Position numbers and translations under genes: made by a program. Below the pieces are notes generated by a model. It saw only the letters and a list, made by a program, of their open reading frames with translations. It made no database searches and was not told where the DNA came from. Positions 11,763 through 20,306 of a stretch of DNA of 23,185 nucleotides are shown here, one piece after another. Source of the DNA: a virus; IMG/VR virus record IMGVR_UViG_3300012936_006787, positions 1 to 23,185 of that record, one strand, 5' to 3'. Every line of letters starts with the position of its first letter. Within the stretch, counting starts at the first letter, position 1.

Positions 11763-12056
11763 ATGATTAATGACGATTTATACATAATCCAGTCAGATGT
11801 GACTGGAATGATAAAAATAGGTAGATCTAAAAATCCAATCAAAAGATTAAAGCAGCTTCAAACTGGTAATCCAAATAAGCTAAAATTAATTGCATCTTTT
11901 AAAGGTGAAGGATGGAAAGAAAAAATAGTTCACGAAAGACTAAATAGATATAGACTTGAGGGTGAGTGGTTTAGTTATGATTGTGTAGGAAGTATTCCTG
12001 GCAGTATGTACGAACAAATAACTTTTGGTTCTTTTGATGACTGGTGGAATAATTAA
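11763..12056 (+). CDS. T5orf172/GIY-YIG-type domain protein, 97 aa
   Basis: Start set at ATG 11763 with AGAGA upstream; an in-frame ATG at 11751 would add four residues, and the frame further upstream overlaps the divergent lysozyme gene. LYIIQSDVTGMIKIGRSKNP, KRLKQLQTGNP, E53-x3-H57 and GEWF (67-70) follow the T5orf172/Mug113 branch of the GIY-YIG nuclease superfamily almost throughout. The short single-domain size is usual for phage members. Whether it cuts DNA is not known; some relatives are fused to repressors. Divergent from the lysozyme gene across a 45-nt promoter region. Confidence 0.8.
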   Translation: MINDDLYIIQSDVTGMIKIGRSKNPIKRLKQLQTGNPNKLKLIASFKGEGWKEKIVHERLNRYRLEGEWFSYDCVGSIPGSMYEQITFGSFDDWWNN

Positions 12057-12110
12057 TTAAAAAAGTTTTGCAAATAAAAGTTTTTAGAAGAAATTTATAA
12101 ACGAGGGGAT

Positions 12111-13946
12111 ATGGAAATTAAAAATCATGATCTAAAGTATAACGTGTCAAATAGACTGTTGACAGAAAACAGTTTTGAAGTAAACTTTACAAGAAAAGAA
12201 ATGAATTCATTAATTAATAGTAAGAATATTAATGAATCAAAATCTATAAAGTCTGTATTTAATAAAATTAAATTAATAGCTAAAAAAACAAAACTAGGTT
12301 TTAACGCTTTAAAAAACTTTTTTAAAAGAATCTATTTGTTTACAAGAGAAATTCCAAAAGTTAAAATTATAGCAGGGGTTTTGTTAATAACAATTTCTTC
12401 AAACTTGATAGAAGCAAGTGTCGCAAAAGCAAGAACTTTGGAGTCACACAATACACTTTCTGCTGCTGTAGAAGAAGTAAAACAAAAAGATGAAGCTAAA
12501 CCAGGTTCAAACTTAATTTTTAGTGATGGAAAAGGGTATTATATCGTTCCTGCAGGTAATCAAGGATTAAACGAGTTAATTGATTGTATTAAAAGCGGCA
12601 GCGACGTTCCTGAGCTTCCAGAAGCTGTTGAAGGTATCGAAGTTACAGTTAACGTTACATTTTCAGAAACTAGTGCTCTATCTGATCAATTGGAGTCTGT
12701 ATGGGGTAAATATAAAAGTTTGATACAGCAAAACGAAGATTTAAACTTTGTTCATATAAATGCAAAAGTTAATGATGAAAAAGTTAATTTTGTATTTATA
12801 CCAAATCCAGAAAAAATTACGTATGAAGAAGTACTAGAAATATTAAAAAGTAAAAATATTAAACTTCCAGATCCAAACTTATATCAAAGTATAAAAAGTG
12901 GAGTAGGAGAAAAAACAGGCGTCGTTAATGGCAGTGTTAGTCATCCTAAAAAATATCCAGATAATAAATGGAGTTTTGTTTTTGGTAAGTCTGAATCTGC
13001 CAAAGGTACATTGTTACATGAAGCTTCACATTTATTTGGAATACAAAAAAGTCTTTCAAAAATGCATAGCATTTTAGACAAAGCTGAAAATAGGATTTCG
13101 CTAAATATTAAAAAAGGTATACCTATGGATGCAAAAAACTTAACAGGCATACCGGGTATTGGAAGTGAATACGACATACAAGATATTGAAAACGGAATAA
13201 GTAAAGATCATATGATTAACTTGATCGGTCATAAAAATGTCATGACTAATTTTGTGACTACGACAAATGATATAAAAGTCTTGAAAAAGCAAGCTGAGTG
13301 GGTTTTTTCTATAGGTCTGGGTTTAGGTAGAATAAAGCCAGTAAAGGGCAAAAAAGATCTTTATATCATTGTCAAAAAAGCATCAGGTAAAAAATTAGAT
13401 TATTACACGGATGCAGAAGAAATTTCTAGATATGAAGACAGCATTAGACATTTTATTGAAGAAGCCAAAGACAACAAAAACCTAACAGAAATTGGTAAGA
13501 AAATTGCTGTTTTCTACAAAGAAATAGACTTAGAGGAAAAAGTCAAGCTAAGAGTAGAAAAAGTCATAGATAATATCGAGAACGACCCTTACGGTGACGA
13601 ACTAAATAGAGAAATTGCTAATTTTCGAAGTCAGCTTATTTCACAATTTAATCAAATGGTAGATAAAGAATATAAAAAAAATAAAAACATTAGTCAAAAA
13701 GACAAAGAGATTATTAGTCACTATATTATTGACGTTATCTTTTTTTTAGTTTTGTATTATTCACAAGAAATTCAAAACATTAATGCTGAAGGGCAAAACG
13801 TCTATGGCGATATACGTGGAGAAAGTAGCAAAATAAACAGCTTGATTAAATTAGATAGATTTTCTCAACAATTTGACTTGCACGAATCAATTAATAGATT
13901 TAATTTATTAAAAGAAAAGGTTTATATGGAGTTGCTAAAAGTATAA
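12111..13946 (+). CDS. HExxH zinc metalloprotease-like protein with TM segment, 611 aa
   Basis: GAGGGG lies 5 nt before the ATG. N-terminus has R15-LLTE19, ending in (I/L)xE. A basic region (45-80) leads into a hydrophobic span at about 84-103. The protease signature is LLHEASHLFG (HEASH at 303-307), HExxHxxG as in metzincins, but the position of the third His is Lys; a later GHKNVMTNF (around residues 373-381) could give a replacement His and a Met-turn-like sequence. The C-terminal half is helical and charged. The layout tag-TM-enzyme parallels the lysozyme. A virion protease that acts in the host envelope or on head proteins is possible. No family assigned. Confidence 0.65.
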   Translation: MEIKNHDLKYNVSNRLLTENSFEVNFTRKEMNSLINSKNINESKSIKSVFNKIKLIAKKTKLGFNALKNFFKRIYLFTREIPKVKIIAGVLLITISSNLIEASVAKARTLESHNTLSAAVEEVKQKDEAKPGSNLIFSDGKGYYIVPAGNQGLNELIDCIKSGSDVPELPEAVEGIEVTVNVTFSETSALSDQLESVWGKYKSLIQQNEDLNFVHINAKVNDEKVNFVFIPNPEKITYEEVLEILKSKNIKLPDPNLYQSIKSGVGEKTGVVNGSVSHPKKYPDNKWSFVFGKSESAKGTLLHEASHLFGIQKSLSKMHSILDKAENRISLNIKKGIPMDAKNLTGIPGIGSEYDIQDIENGISKDHMINLIGHKNVMTNFVTTTNDIKVLKKQAEWVFSIGLGLGRIKPVKGKKDLYIIVKKASGKKLDYYTDAEEISRYEDSIRHFIEEAKDNKNLTEIGKKIAVFYKEIDLEEKVKLRVEKVIDNIENDPYGDELNREIANFRSQLISQFNQMVDKEYKKNKNISQKDKEIISHYIIDVIFFLVLYYSQEIQNINAEGQNVYGDIRGESSKINSLIKLDRFSQQFDLHESINRFNLLKEKVYMELLKV

Positions 13947-13950
13947 ATTT

Positions 13951-14421
13951 TTATTTTTTGTCGACTCTTGGCAACCATTCTTCAACTTCATCGTGTAGTA
14001 TAACTTGGTCTGTCTTTTTTGTTTTAATAGGCTTTTCGTTTTGAAAAACTGAAAGTTTGTTGATTACAGCACTTTGTAATTCAAATATTTGCTCTCTTAG
14101 CAGCTGCATTTGAATTTGAGAGTCACGTAGTCTTGCTATCAAAGCAGCACGGTCAGCATTGGCAGCGGCAAGCTTATCCTTTAATTCTTCAACCTCACTA
14201 GGGTCTCGACCTGATGCAATTGCTAGCATAGAAGATATACTACCTGTAAGCATGCCTATAATACCAATAAGAATATCACGATTTTCTTCGACAATTTTTG
14301 TTGTTGACAAGAAATAAATTAGCTCGCAAATTAGAGCCATAAATACAACGCTTGCCCACCAACCTCTTTTCGCTTTGTCACTTTTTGTAAATTGTTTGTT
14401 TGTTTTTTCTTTATCAGTCAT
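13951..14421 (-). CDS. Two-TM coiled-coil membrane protein, 156 aa
   Basis: Basic N-terminus, TM1 about residues 21-39 (GWWASVVFMALICELIYFL), TM2 about 51-69 (ILIGIIGMLTGSISSMLAIA), then a long heptad coiled coil (about 73-125) rich in Ala, Leu, Gln and Arg, ending in a charged tail. It starts 3 nt after the cyclase stop and is surely co-transcribed with it. Holins also have two helices and a charged tail, so holin is an alternative, but the tight linkage to a cyclase makes a membrane effector of a cyclic-nucleotide system worth testing. Confidence 0.65.
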   Translation of the reverse strand: MTDKEKTNKQFTKSDKAKRGWWASVVFMALICELIYFLSTTKIVEENRDILIGIIGMLTGSISSMLAIASGRDPSEVEELKDKLAAANADRAALIARLRDSQIQMQLLREQIFELQSAVINKLSVFQNEKPIKTKKTDQVILHDEVEEWLPRVDKK

Positions 14422-14424
14422 AAT

Positions 14425-15303
14425 TTAAGATCCTGTTAATGTATTATATAAAAACATATATATTTCTTGAAGTAAAGGGTATATCCAACCAATATAATGT
14501 TTTAAATCTATTCCAGTCATTGTATAAAATATTGCATTACCATGAAAAGTATTTGCAGTTTTAATAAGTCCCCAAACGATATAACATAAAATTATAAAAG
14601 AAAGTCTATGTATAATCCACCAAAACAACTCATTTAATGTTTTATTTCGAAGTCTTGTCCTTATTTTTTTTGCGCCACCTATTCTTTTTGCTTTTTCACC
14701 ATCAGATGGGGGTTGTAATTGAGCTTCTATTAAGCCAATAGCATATATAGCTTCAGGTTCAGCAACACCTTTGAATTTATAAAGTCCAACAAGCGCTGAT
14801 AGTGCTTTACTTGGAATAAATCTGCTTCTATGACCGTATTTTTTATATTGCATATATGCTGATTTTGATAATAAAATTTGCTCTTCTCCACATATTGACA
14901 TAGTTCTTGCAGCTATATTTTTACCGATACCTTCTAGATTTATTCTTTTACCCCCAGCTCTTACTATATGTGCTTCAGATTTAACAATAAGCATTTTGTC
15001 CCAATGTATTCCTACTCTACTGCGAAAAGGAAATTTCTTTTTTCTAAGATATTTTTTATAATCAAAAGCAAAACCAATTGCATCTGAAACAGATGCAAAC
15101 ATCATGAGGTGGCCATCAGAAGCGTCTATTAACTGGCCATTATGTCTAGCAATAAAATTCATAACAGCTTTATCATGAATTCCAAACCAAGTTGCAGAAA
15201 TCTTCGAACCATTTCTTTGAACAAATTTTGTACTACCGATAATATCTGTAAGCACTATTGCAATATACGATTCAATCATATTTTCAGGTAAATAATTACT
15301 CAT
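14425..15303 (-). CDS. Class III nucleotidyl cyclase with two C-terminal TM helices, 292 aa
   Basis: Start ATG 15301-15303 (MSNYLPEN...), with AGGTG upstream and overlapping the preceding stop as ATGAGTAA. The cyclase domain covers about 12-185: metal-binding Asp20 (IVLTDIIGST) and Asp63 (DASDGHLMMF), and the catalytic Asn/Arg pair in GKNIAARTMS (about 119 and 123). The usual purine-selecting Lys before the second Asp is Asp60, and the partner Asp before NxAAR is not present, so ATP or GTP specificity cannot be assumed. Two TM helices follow (about 226-248 and 271-288). It would make a cyclic nucleotide at the membrane. Phage-coded class III cyclases are uncommon. Confidence 0.8.
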   Translation of the reverse strand: MSNYLPENMIESYIAIVLTDIIGSTKFVQRNGSKISATWFGIHDKAVMNFIARHNGQLIDASDGHLMMFASVSDAIGFAFDYKKYLRKKKFPFRSRVGIHWDKMLIVKSEAHIVRAGGKRINLEGIGKNIAARTMSICGEEQILLSKSAYMQYKKYGHRSRFIPSKALSALVGLYKFKGVAEPEAIYAIGLIEAQLQPPSDGEKAKRIGGAKKIRTRLRNKTLNELFWWIIHRLSFIILCYIVWGLIKTANTFHGNAIFYTMTGIDLKHYIGWIYPLLQEIYMFLYNTLTGS

Positions 15304-15502
15304 TTTTGCACCTACATACATCTATTATTTGTAAACAGTCATAACATACACAATCAGGCCATTTACATTCTAATGCGATAATGTTACATTTACAATTATG
15401 TTTAATGCATTCACAATCTTTATTGTCCAAATTACATAAAGGACAAATGTGATCTTCTGGAATTGGTTTTGTAAAATCTCTTGTTTTTTCATTAGAAGAC
15501 AT
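15296..15502 (-). CDS. Cys-rich zinc-binding-type protein, 68 aa
   Basis: Twelve cysteines in 68 residues: C20PLC23, C30EC32, C37KC39, C46, C51VC53YDC56, C63RC65. The CxxC and CxC pairs point to two or three zinc sites. AAGGA lies 7 nt before the ATG at 15500-15502. Its TAA overlaps the cyclase ATG, so the two are translationally coupled. No family recognised. As first gene of the cyclase cassette it could be a regulator or a scaffold of the enzyme. Confidence 0.65.
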   Translation of the reverse strand: MSSNEKTRDFTKPIPEDHICPLCNLDNKDCECIKHNCKCNIIALECKWPDCVCYDCLQIIDVCRCKNE

Positions 15503-15564
15503 TTGTATTCCTTTTTATTCTATACATAAATAATTATCTATAGAAATAGTAGAATAGAGGTTAT

Positions 15565-15828
15565 ATGTTTGATAAAACTCCTTTAAAAAGCAAAAAGTTT
15601 ATTGCATATTTAATAGCTGATATTGGTTGGAAAATAGTAGTTTTATATATGCTTACTCATTTAAAGTCTAAACTTGAAGCAGGCGAGCTTACTTTTTTAA
15701 TGACTGTAGTGATTACAAGTGGCGTAATACAAATAGGATATATATTAGGTCAAGCGGCTTTAGACAAATATATCAATGCTGCTGTTGAAATTCTTGACAA
15801 AGATGATCATGACAAAAAGGAAAAATAA
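15565..15828 (+). CDS. Two-TM small membrane protein, 87 aa
   Basis: AGAGG lies 5-6 nt before the ATG. Two membrane helices, about residues 12-31 and 43-63, connected by a short charged loop, with an acidic/basic C-terminal tail (DKDDHDKKEK). Size and topology fit a class II holin, and lysis genes are expected somewhere in the genome, but no lysis neighbour is adjacent. Divergent from the cyclase cassette. Confidence 0.7.
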   Translation: MFDKTPLKSKKFIAYLIADIGWKIVVLYMLTHLKSKLEAGELTFLMTVVITSGVIQIGYILGQAALDKYINAAVEILDKDDHDKKEK

Positions 15829-15829
15829 A

Positions 15830-16252
15830 GTGTGTAAATATTTATTTGAAAGCTTAAGATACAATAAATGCCTTATTAAACTAGATGATGTAGAAAAAAA
15901 ATTTTTATATGAGTCGCTTAAAGAAAGTATTAAATCAGAAACAATAAATATAAAGTTAGTTAAAAAAACAATAAATAATTTGTATGAAAGAACTGATGTT
16001 AGATATTTTAAAAAAGAACATGTTAATTCTATTTCTAATGATCTTATGAATAGAATTAACATGTTTATTAAAGAAGAAGTTGGAAGAAATTGGCATACAG
16101 TTTCTTATGCCTCTGAACCTGAAATGGTTAAAAGATCAGTTAGTATTTGCACGCAAACAGGCAAATATATTGTATGCTGTAATTCTAAAGAAATTTACTT
16201 TAACGATGAAGACTCTGCGATTCTTTATGCTAGAAATAATAAATGTTATTAA
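15830..16252 (+). CDS. Hypothetical protein with short (I/L)xE N-terminus, 140 aa
   Basis: GTG start at 15830, 1 nt after the previous stop, with AAGGA 8-9 nt upstream; the open frame extends upstream into the preceding gene, but that is only overlap. The N-terminus MCKYLFESLR has L5-F-E7, the shortest candidate tag. Five or so cysteines cluster toward the C-terminus (VSICTQTGKYIVCC). The fold is not recognised. Confidence 0.65.
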   Translation: MCKYLFESLRYNKCLIKLDDVEKKFLYESLKESIKSETINIKLVKKTINNLYERTDVRYFKKEHVNSISNDLMNRINMFIKEEVGRNWHTVSYASEPEMVKRSVSICTQTGKYIVCCNSKEIYFNDEDSAILYARNNKCY

Positions 16253-16328
16253 GTTAATAAATTTTATTATTGGCTATTATAATATTGCTTGTAAATTTAT
16301 TTTAACCTTGAATTGAAAAGTATAATAC

Positions 16329-17951
16329 ATGAACTACTGGATTAACCATTTTCCTTATGAACAACCTAGAGATGCTCAAGAAAAAATTATATCTAAAGTT
16401 TTAGAAGAATTTAAAAATGGAAAAAAATATGCAATTATAGATTGCGGTACTGGTGTTGGAAAGTCTGCAATTGGGCTTACAATCGCAAGTTATATGAACA
16501 AGTCTTCAGACTATGAAGGCATTTATGAACCAGGCTCATATTTTTTAACAACACAAAAAGTTCTACAAGAGCAATACGAAAAAGACTTCAAAAGTAAAGG
16601 AATAATTTCTTTATACTCATCTTCTAACTATGTTTGCTCCAAAGACGGCAAAGCTTCTTGTAAAGATATACAAACAGGTCTGAGAGCGAATAGTTTACCA
16701 AAGAAATATGAAAATTGCAAGTATAATTGTGTTTATAAATTAAAGAAAAAAGACTTTATTGAAAAAGATAAAGGTATTACAAACTTTTCTTACTTTTTAA
16801 CAGAAAAAAATTATAGTCAAAAAATACCTAATAAAAAAGTTTTAGTTATTGATGAAGCGCATAATCTTGAATCAGAACTATCTAGGTTTATTGAAATAAG
16901 CGTTTCAGAGTATTTTTCAGAAAAAATATTGAAACTAAAAATACCAAAAGACTTAAATACACAGTTTAAAGTTTTTAACTGGATAAAAAACAATTATATA
17001 GTTTTACTTTCACAAAAAAAACAGTTTATTGAAAATCAATTAGAAAAATTTGGTATTACTAGTAATAAACTTGATGAGTTTAAAAAAATTACTAATCATT
17101 ATGAAATGATAACTTCACATGAAAAGAAAATAAAGCAGTTTATAGAAATATACGACAAAGACAATTGGGTTTTTGACACGGATAATAGTAATAACAGCTA
17201 TAAAAAGTTTGTTTTTAAGCCTATAGATGTTTCTAAGTACGCAAAAGACTATATCCTAAGTTATGCTGATTATGTGATCTTCATGTCAGCTACAATCATA
17301 TCACATGAAGGTTTTTGTTTAACTTTAGGTCTACCTGCTGAAAAAACTGTTGTTGTTAAAGAAGAATCACCATTTCCTCCTGAAAATCGTCCTATAATCT
17401 TTTCACCTGCTGGGAGCATGTCATTTAAAAATATTAATAAAACCCTACCAATATCAGTTGAAATGATAAGCTCTATACTTAGTCATCATCAAGATGAAAA
17501 AGGAATAATACATACACATAGCATTAAAATTTCAGAATACATTAGAAAAAATATTCCAAAAAAATATAAAAATAGAATACTAGTCGCTTACGGCGAAAGT
17601 AGAGAAAAAATGCTAAACAAGCATAAAACTTCAAATCTACCAACAGTACTTATATCACCTTCTATGGCAGAAGGTGTTGATCTAAAAGGTAATTTGTCAA
17701 AATTTCAAATAATATGTAAAGTGCCTTTTCCTTATTTAGGTGACAAAGTAGTTAAAAAGAAAATGTCAAAATGGAACTGGTGGTATGATGTTTCAACAAT
17801 AAGAACAATAATTCAAAGTATTGGTCGAAGTATTAGATCAGAAACTGATACAGCTGTAACATATATACTAGATAGCGATTGGAAAAGACTTTACAGTAAG
17901 TCTAAAAAAATGCTGCCAAAAGATTTTGAAAGAAGTTACTATGAAAATTAA
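16329..17951 (+). CDS. DinG/XPD-family superfamily 2 helicase, 540 aa
   Basis: Walker A GTGVGKS at 40-46, DEAH at 175-178, SATI motif near 319, ISPSMAEGVDLKG near 443-455 and QSIGRSIRS near 499-507 complete the SF2 helicase set. Cys103, 111, 130 and 134 between Walker A and DEAH sit where DinG and XPD hold a 4Fe-4S cluster. It is shorter than E. coli DinG (about 716 aa) and has no nuclease domain. A 5'-3' ATP-dependent DNA helicase for replication or repair is likely. A weak GAAAAG is the only ribosome binding site. The Nudix gene overlaps its end. Confidence 0.85.
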   Translation: MNYWINHFPYEQPRDAQEKIISKVLEEFKNGKKYAIIDCGTGVGKSAIGLTIASYMNKSSDYEGIYEPGSYFLTTQKVLQEQYEKDFKSKGIISLYSSSNYVCSKDGKASCKDIQTGLRANSLPKKYENCKYNCVYKLKKKDFIEKDKGITNFSYFLTEKNYSQKIPNKKVLVIDEAHNLESELSRFIEISVSEYFSEKILKLKIPKDLNTQFKVFNWIKNNYIVLLSQKKQFIENQLEKFGITSNKLDEFKKITNHYEMITSHEKKIKQFIEIYDKDNWVFDTDNSNNSYKKFVFKPIDVSKYAKDYILSYADYVIFMSATIISHEGFCLTLGLPAEKTVVVKEESPFPPENRPIIFSPAGSMSFKNINKTLPISVEMISSILSHHQDEKGIIHTHSIKISEYIRKNIPKKYKNRILVAYGESREKMLNKHKTSNLPTVLISPSMAEGVDLKGNLSKFQIICKVPFPYLGDKVVKKKMSKWNWWYDVSTIRTIIQSIGRSIRSETDTAVTYILDSDWKRLYSKSKKMLPKDFERSYYEN

Positions 17952-18396
17952 AAATGATATTACTGGCGCAGGTATAATATGTTATTTTGACAATAGAGAA
18001 GGTTTAATCGAAGAATTAGATAATGAAATTTTATACTTAGTTTTACAAGACTTTAAAGACAAATACGACTTTACTAAAGGAACTATTGACAAAGGTGAAA
18101 ACGTTTTTGAATGTGCTATAAGAGAAACTTATGAAGAGTCAAATTTAGACTCATTCGATTTTGAAAAAGTTTATAGTCCTATTAAAGCCAATGATAACTT
18201 AGTCATGTTTTTAGGTAAAATTAAATATGAGACAATGTTATTAAGAAATAATATTATAAAACTAAAAGTTAACAAACAAATAAAAAGTCCAGAACATAAG
18301 TCTTATAGCTTTTTAAGTTACAAAGATATTTTAAAAATCAATTTATACGAATATCTTTTTTCTTACATAGAGATAGCACAAAACATTTTATACTAG
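17941..18396 (+). CDS. Nudix hydrolase, 151 aa
   Basis: Start ATG 17941 lies inside the last codons of the helicase gene (11-nt overlap). The Nudix box is G47-x5-E53-x7-R61E62-x2-E65E66-x-N68-L69: every metal-binding and catalytic position is there, only the Gly near the end is Asn. It would cleave a nucleoside diphosphate linked to another group. The substrate cannot be told; phage members include NADH/ADP-ribose and cap-type hydrolases. Co-transcribed with the helicase. Confidence 0.85.
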   Translation: MKIKNDITGAGIICYFDNREGLIEELDNEILYLVLQDFKDKYDFTKGTIDKGENVFECAIRETYEESNLDSFDFEKVYSPIKANDNLVMFLGKIKYETMLLRNNIIKLKVNKQIKSPEHKSYSFLSYKDILKINLYEYLFSYIEIAQNILY

Positions 18397-18420
18397 TTTA
18401 ATAATTTATATAATTAACAT

Positions 18421-19608
18421 ATGAGAAATTCAAATTTATTTACACTTGTTAGTAATTTTAACAAGCTTATTGAAAAACAAGAAAAAAGAAAAATAAGAGT
18501 TATTCAAAATAATGCTGTTTATAATAATAAGAGTTTATTTTTAAATAGCATAATAGCAGATGAATGCTTTAAACATAGTCCATATAGAAATATTATCTTA
18601 AACTATATTATGAAGTCTGAGAGATATTTGAAAGGCGGATCGTTTTTACTTTTAAAACTCATGACTTTAAAAATAAAAAAACTTTCTATTAATAAAAAAA
18701 ATATTAATAAAAACGTAAAAAATTTAGAAAAAGCAGTGTTACAAGAATCAAGTAGTGAACAATATAATAAGTTTATAAAACAAATACTACATTTTTCAGG
18801 TTCTGATAGCAGTATCAGATGCAAAAAAACAAAAAACAGTATAATAGAAGTTGCAAAAAACATGCATCCGGAAATTTTTGTTAATATTTCAGAAGATTTT
18901 AGAAGTTTATATTTTAAAAATCAAAATAGTAGTACAAAAAATTTTTTAACTATTTGTATGGACTCTTATCTTGAAAGAGAAAGCGAAATATCAACAATAA
19001 TAAATAAGGCAATTGAAAATAAACAACAAGTTTTAGTTTTTGCAAGAGGCTATTCTGAAAACTTTAGACGAAATATTAAAAACATTATATTGCAAAGCAA
19101 AATTTATATTTACTTATATGAAGTTAAATTTGACAATAATGATCCTTTTTTATTAAAAGATATTGCAAGTATTTTAGATATGAAAATATATTCTTTAGAC
19201 GCAGGTGACAATATAACCAAAGACTTGTTACAAAAATCAAAAAATAATTATTTAAAAGTTTTTCCGAATAAAATTAAAATATTAAATCCTAATTTAAAAA
19301 TACAAGAAGAAATAAATAAACAATTGAAAAATTGTGCAGATATAAGTTTAAAAGAATATTTGCTAAAAAGAAAAAAAAGATTAACATCAAATACTACAGA
19401 AGTTTTGATTCCTGATTCAAATATAAAATTATTTGAAGAAATCAAAAATATTATTCATCTATATAATAACTTAGCAATATCAGGATTTGTTGAATTTGAA
19501 GGACAAATTTACCCTAAAAACATATTTAACTTTATTGAAAATCTTTCAGAAAGACTTGTAAATACTATAGACAATATTTCTGTAGTAGTCAAGCTAAAAG
19601 AGGACTAA
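18421..19608 (+). CDS. Divergent chaperonin (GroEL-like)-related protein, tentative, 395 aa
   Basis: The region around residues 182-262 (ESEISTIINKAIENKQQVLVFARGYSENFRR...KDIASILDMKIYSLDAGDN) recalls the GroEL apical domain: 'PLLIIAE....AL..L..N...G...V.AVK.P.FG......L.DIA.LTGG.VIS'. The following stretch with LKVFPNKIKIL and the C-terminal NNLAISGFVEFEG fit loosely the return strands into the intermediate domain. The ATP-binding P-loop-like GDGTTT of true chaperonins is not seen. The protein is Lys/Asn-rich like the genome. If right, it might be a phage folding factor; otherwise it is unrecognised. Confidence 0.6.
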   Translation: MRNSNLFTLVSNFNKLIEKQEKRKIRVIQNNAVYNNKSLFLNSIIADECFKHSPYRNIILNYIMKSERYLKGGSFLLLKLMTLKIKKLSINKKNINKNVKNLEKAVLQESSSEQYNKFIKQILHFSGSDSSIRCKKTKNSIIEVAKNMHPEIFVNISEDFRSLYFKNQNSSTKNFLTICMDSYLERESEISTIINKAIENKQQVLVFARGYSENFRRNIKNIILQSKIYIYLYEVKFDNNDPFLLKDIASILDMKIYSLDAGDNITKDLLQKSKNNYLKVFPNKIKILNPNLKIQEEINKQLKNCADISLKEYLLKRKKRLTSNTTEVLIPDSNIKLFEEIKNIIHLYNNLAISGFVEFEGQIYPKNIFNFIENLSERLVNTIDNISVVVKLKED

Positions 19609-19612
19609 GTGT

Positions 19613-20080
19613 ATGTACCAAAAACACCTTATAGAATGTCAGTGTACTCTAAATATTTTTAAAAATAATACTAAAGTTGTTTATCATAAAATACCTGTTA
19701 TATCTTTTATCGATAACAATGATCAAGTAAAAGAAAAATATATAATATGCAATAATTGTGGAGTTGTACACAGAGTTTATGAAGTTTTTAAGAGTGAAAT
19801 TAAATGGGGTGTGGAAGATCTTAAAAATCTTGTTAATACTAAAGAAGATATAGAACAAAATTTAAATTTTTTAGGTAAAAATGACATTGTTAATATTCTA
19901 AATAAAGAGCAATCTTATACTTGTGATTGGGAATTAGCTGAGTATTTAATTGAAAACAATTTAGATGGAAATATTAATTTACAACTAACAGAATCTGATA
20001 ATAATATCGTATACAAGGTTTTAGAAATTAAAGGCGACAAACATCGTATAAAAAAAGAAATTCAACAGAGGTATTTATGA
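19613..20080 (+). CDS. Zinc-ribbon phage protein, 155 aa
   Basis: Cys9-x-Cys11 and Cys46-x2-Cys49 with His53 form a probable zinc site: HLIECQCTLNIFK ... KYIICNNCGVVHRVYE. The 'ECQC ... CNNCG..H' layout with 'SEI' following matches what I remember of small unnamed proteins widespread in marine myophages. The C-terminal half is acidic with no known motif. It starts 4 nt after the preceding stop and overlaps the next gene by ATGA, so it is in the operon from 16329. Confidence 0.75.
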   Translation: MYQKHLIECQCTLNIFKNNTKVVYHKIPVISFIDNNDQVKEKYIICNNCGVVHRVYEVFKSEIKWGVEDLKNLVNTKEDIEQNLNFLGKNDIVNILNKEQSYTCDWELAEYLIENNLDGNINLQLTESDNNIVYKVLEIKGDKHRIKKEIQQRYL

Positions 20081-20295
20081 CTAATCTTAATCCAGAAAAT
20101 GAAAATGACTTAAAGTCAATTAATAAAGTTAGAGATATTCATAAAGAAATATTAAATTTTGGAATTAACCAGAAAGAAATTACTAAACTCATTGAGCTTC
20201 TTTGTCTAGAGCTAGAAGATACAAAAATTATGCGTAAGGTTTTGTCAATAATAAAGTCTAATAAAGAAGAAGAAAAACCACGATTATCAATATAA
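20077..20295 (+). CDS. Small hypothetical helical protein, 72 aa
   Basis: The ATG overlaps the TGA of the zinc-ribbon gene (ATGA). The protein is charged and predicted helical, with Leu-rich segment KEITKLIELLCLELEDTKIM. No motif recognised. Co-transcription and translational coupling with its upstream neighbour are likely. Confidence 0.7.
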   Translation: MTNLNPENENDLKSINKVRDIHKEILNFGINQKEITKLIELLCLELEDTKIMRKVLSIIKSNKEEEKPRLSI

Positions 20296-20306
20296 AGGAT
20301 TTTATA

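Noticed and set aside
15760-16316. Extra frames on both strands around the 140-aa gene
   Set aside because: Hydrophobic or low-complexity shadows without start signals; the 140-aa frame with GTG and AAGGA explains the region.
18603-19858. Three minus-strand frames of 65-86 codons
   Set aside because: Phe/Ile/Leu-rich complements of Lys/Asn-rich plus-strand genes.
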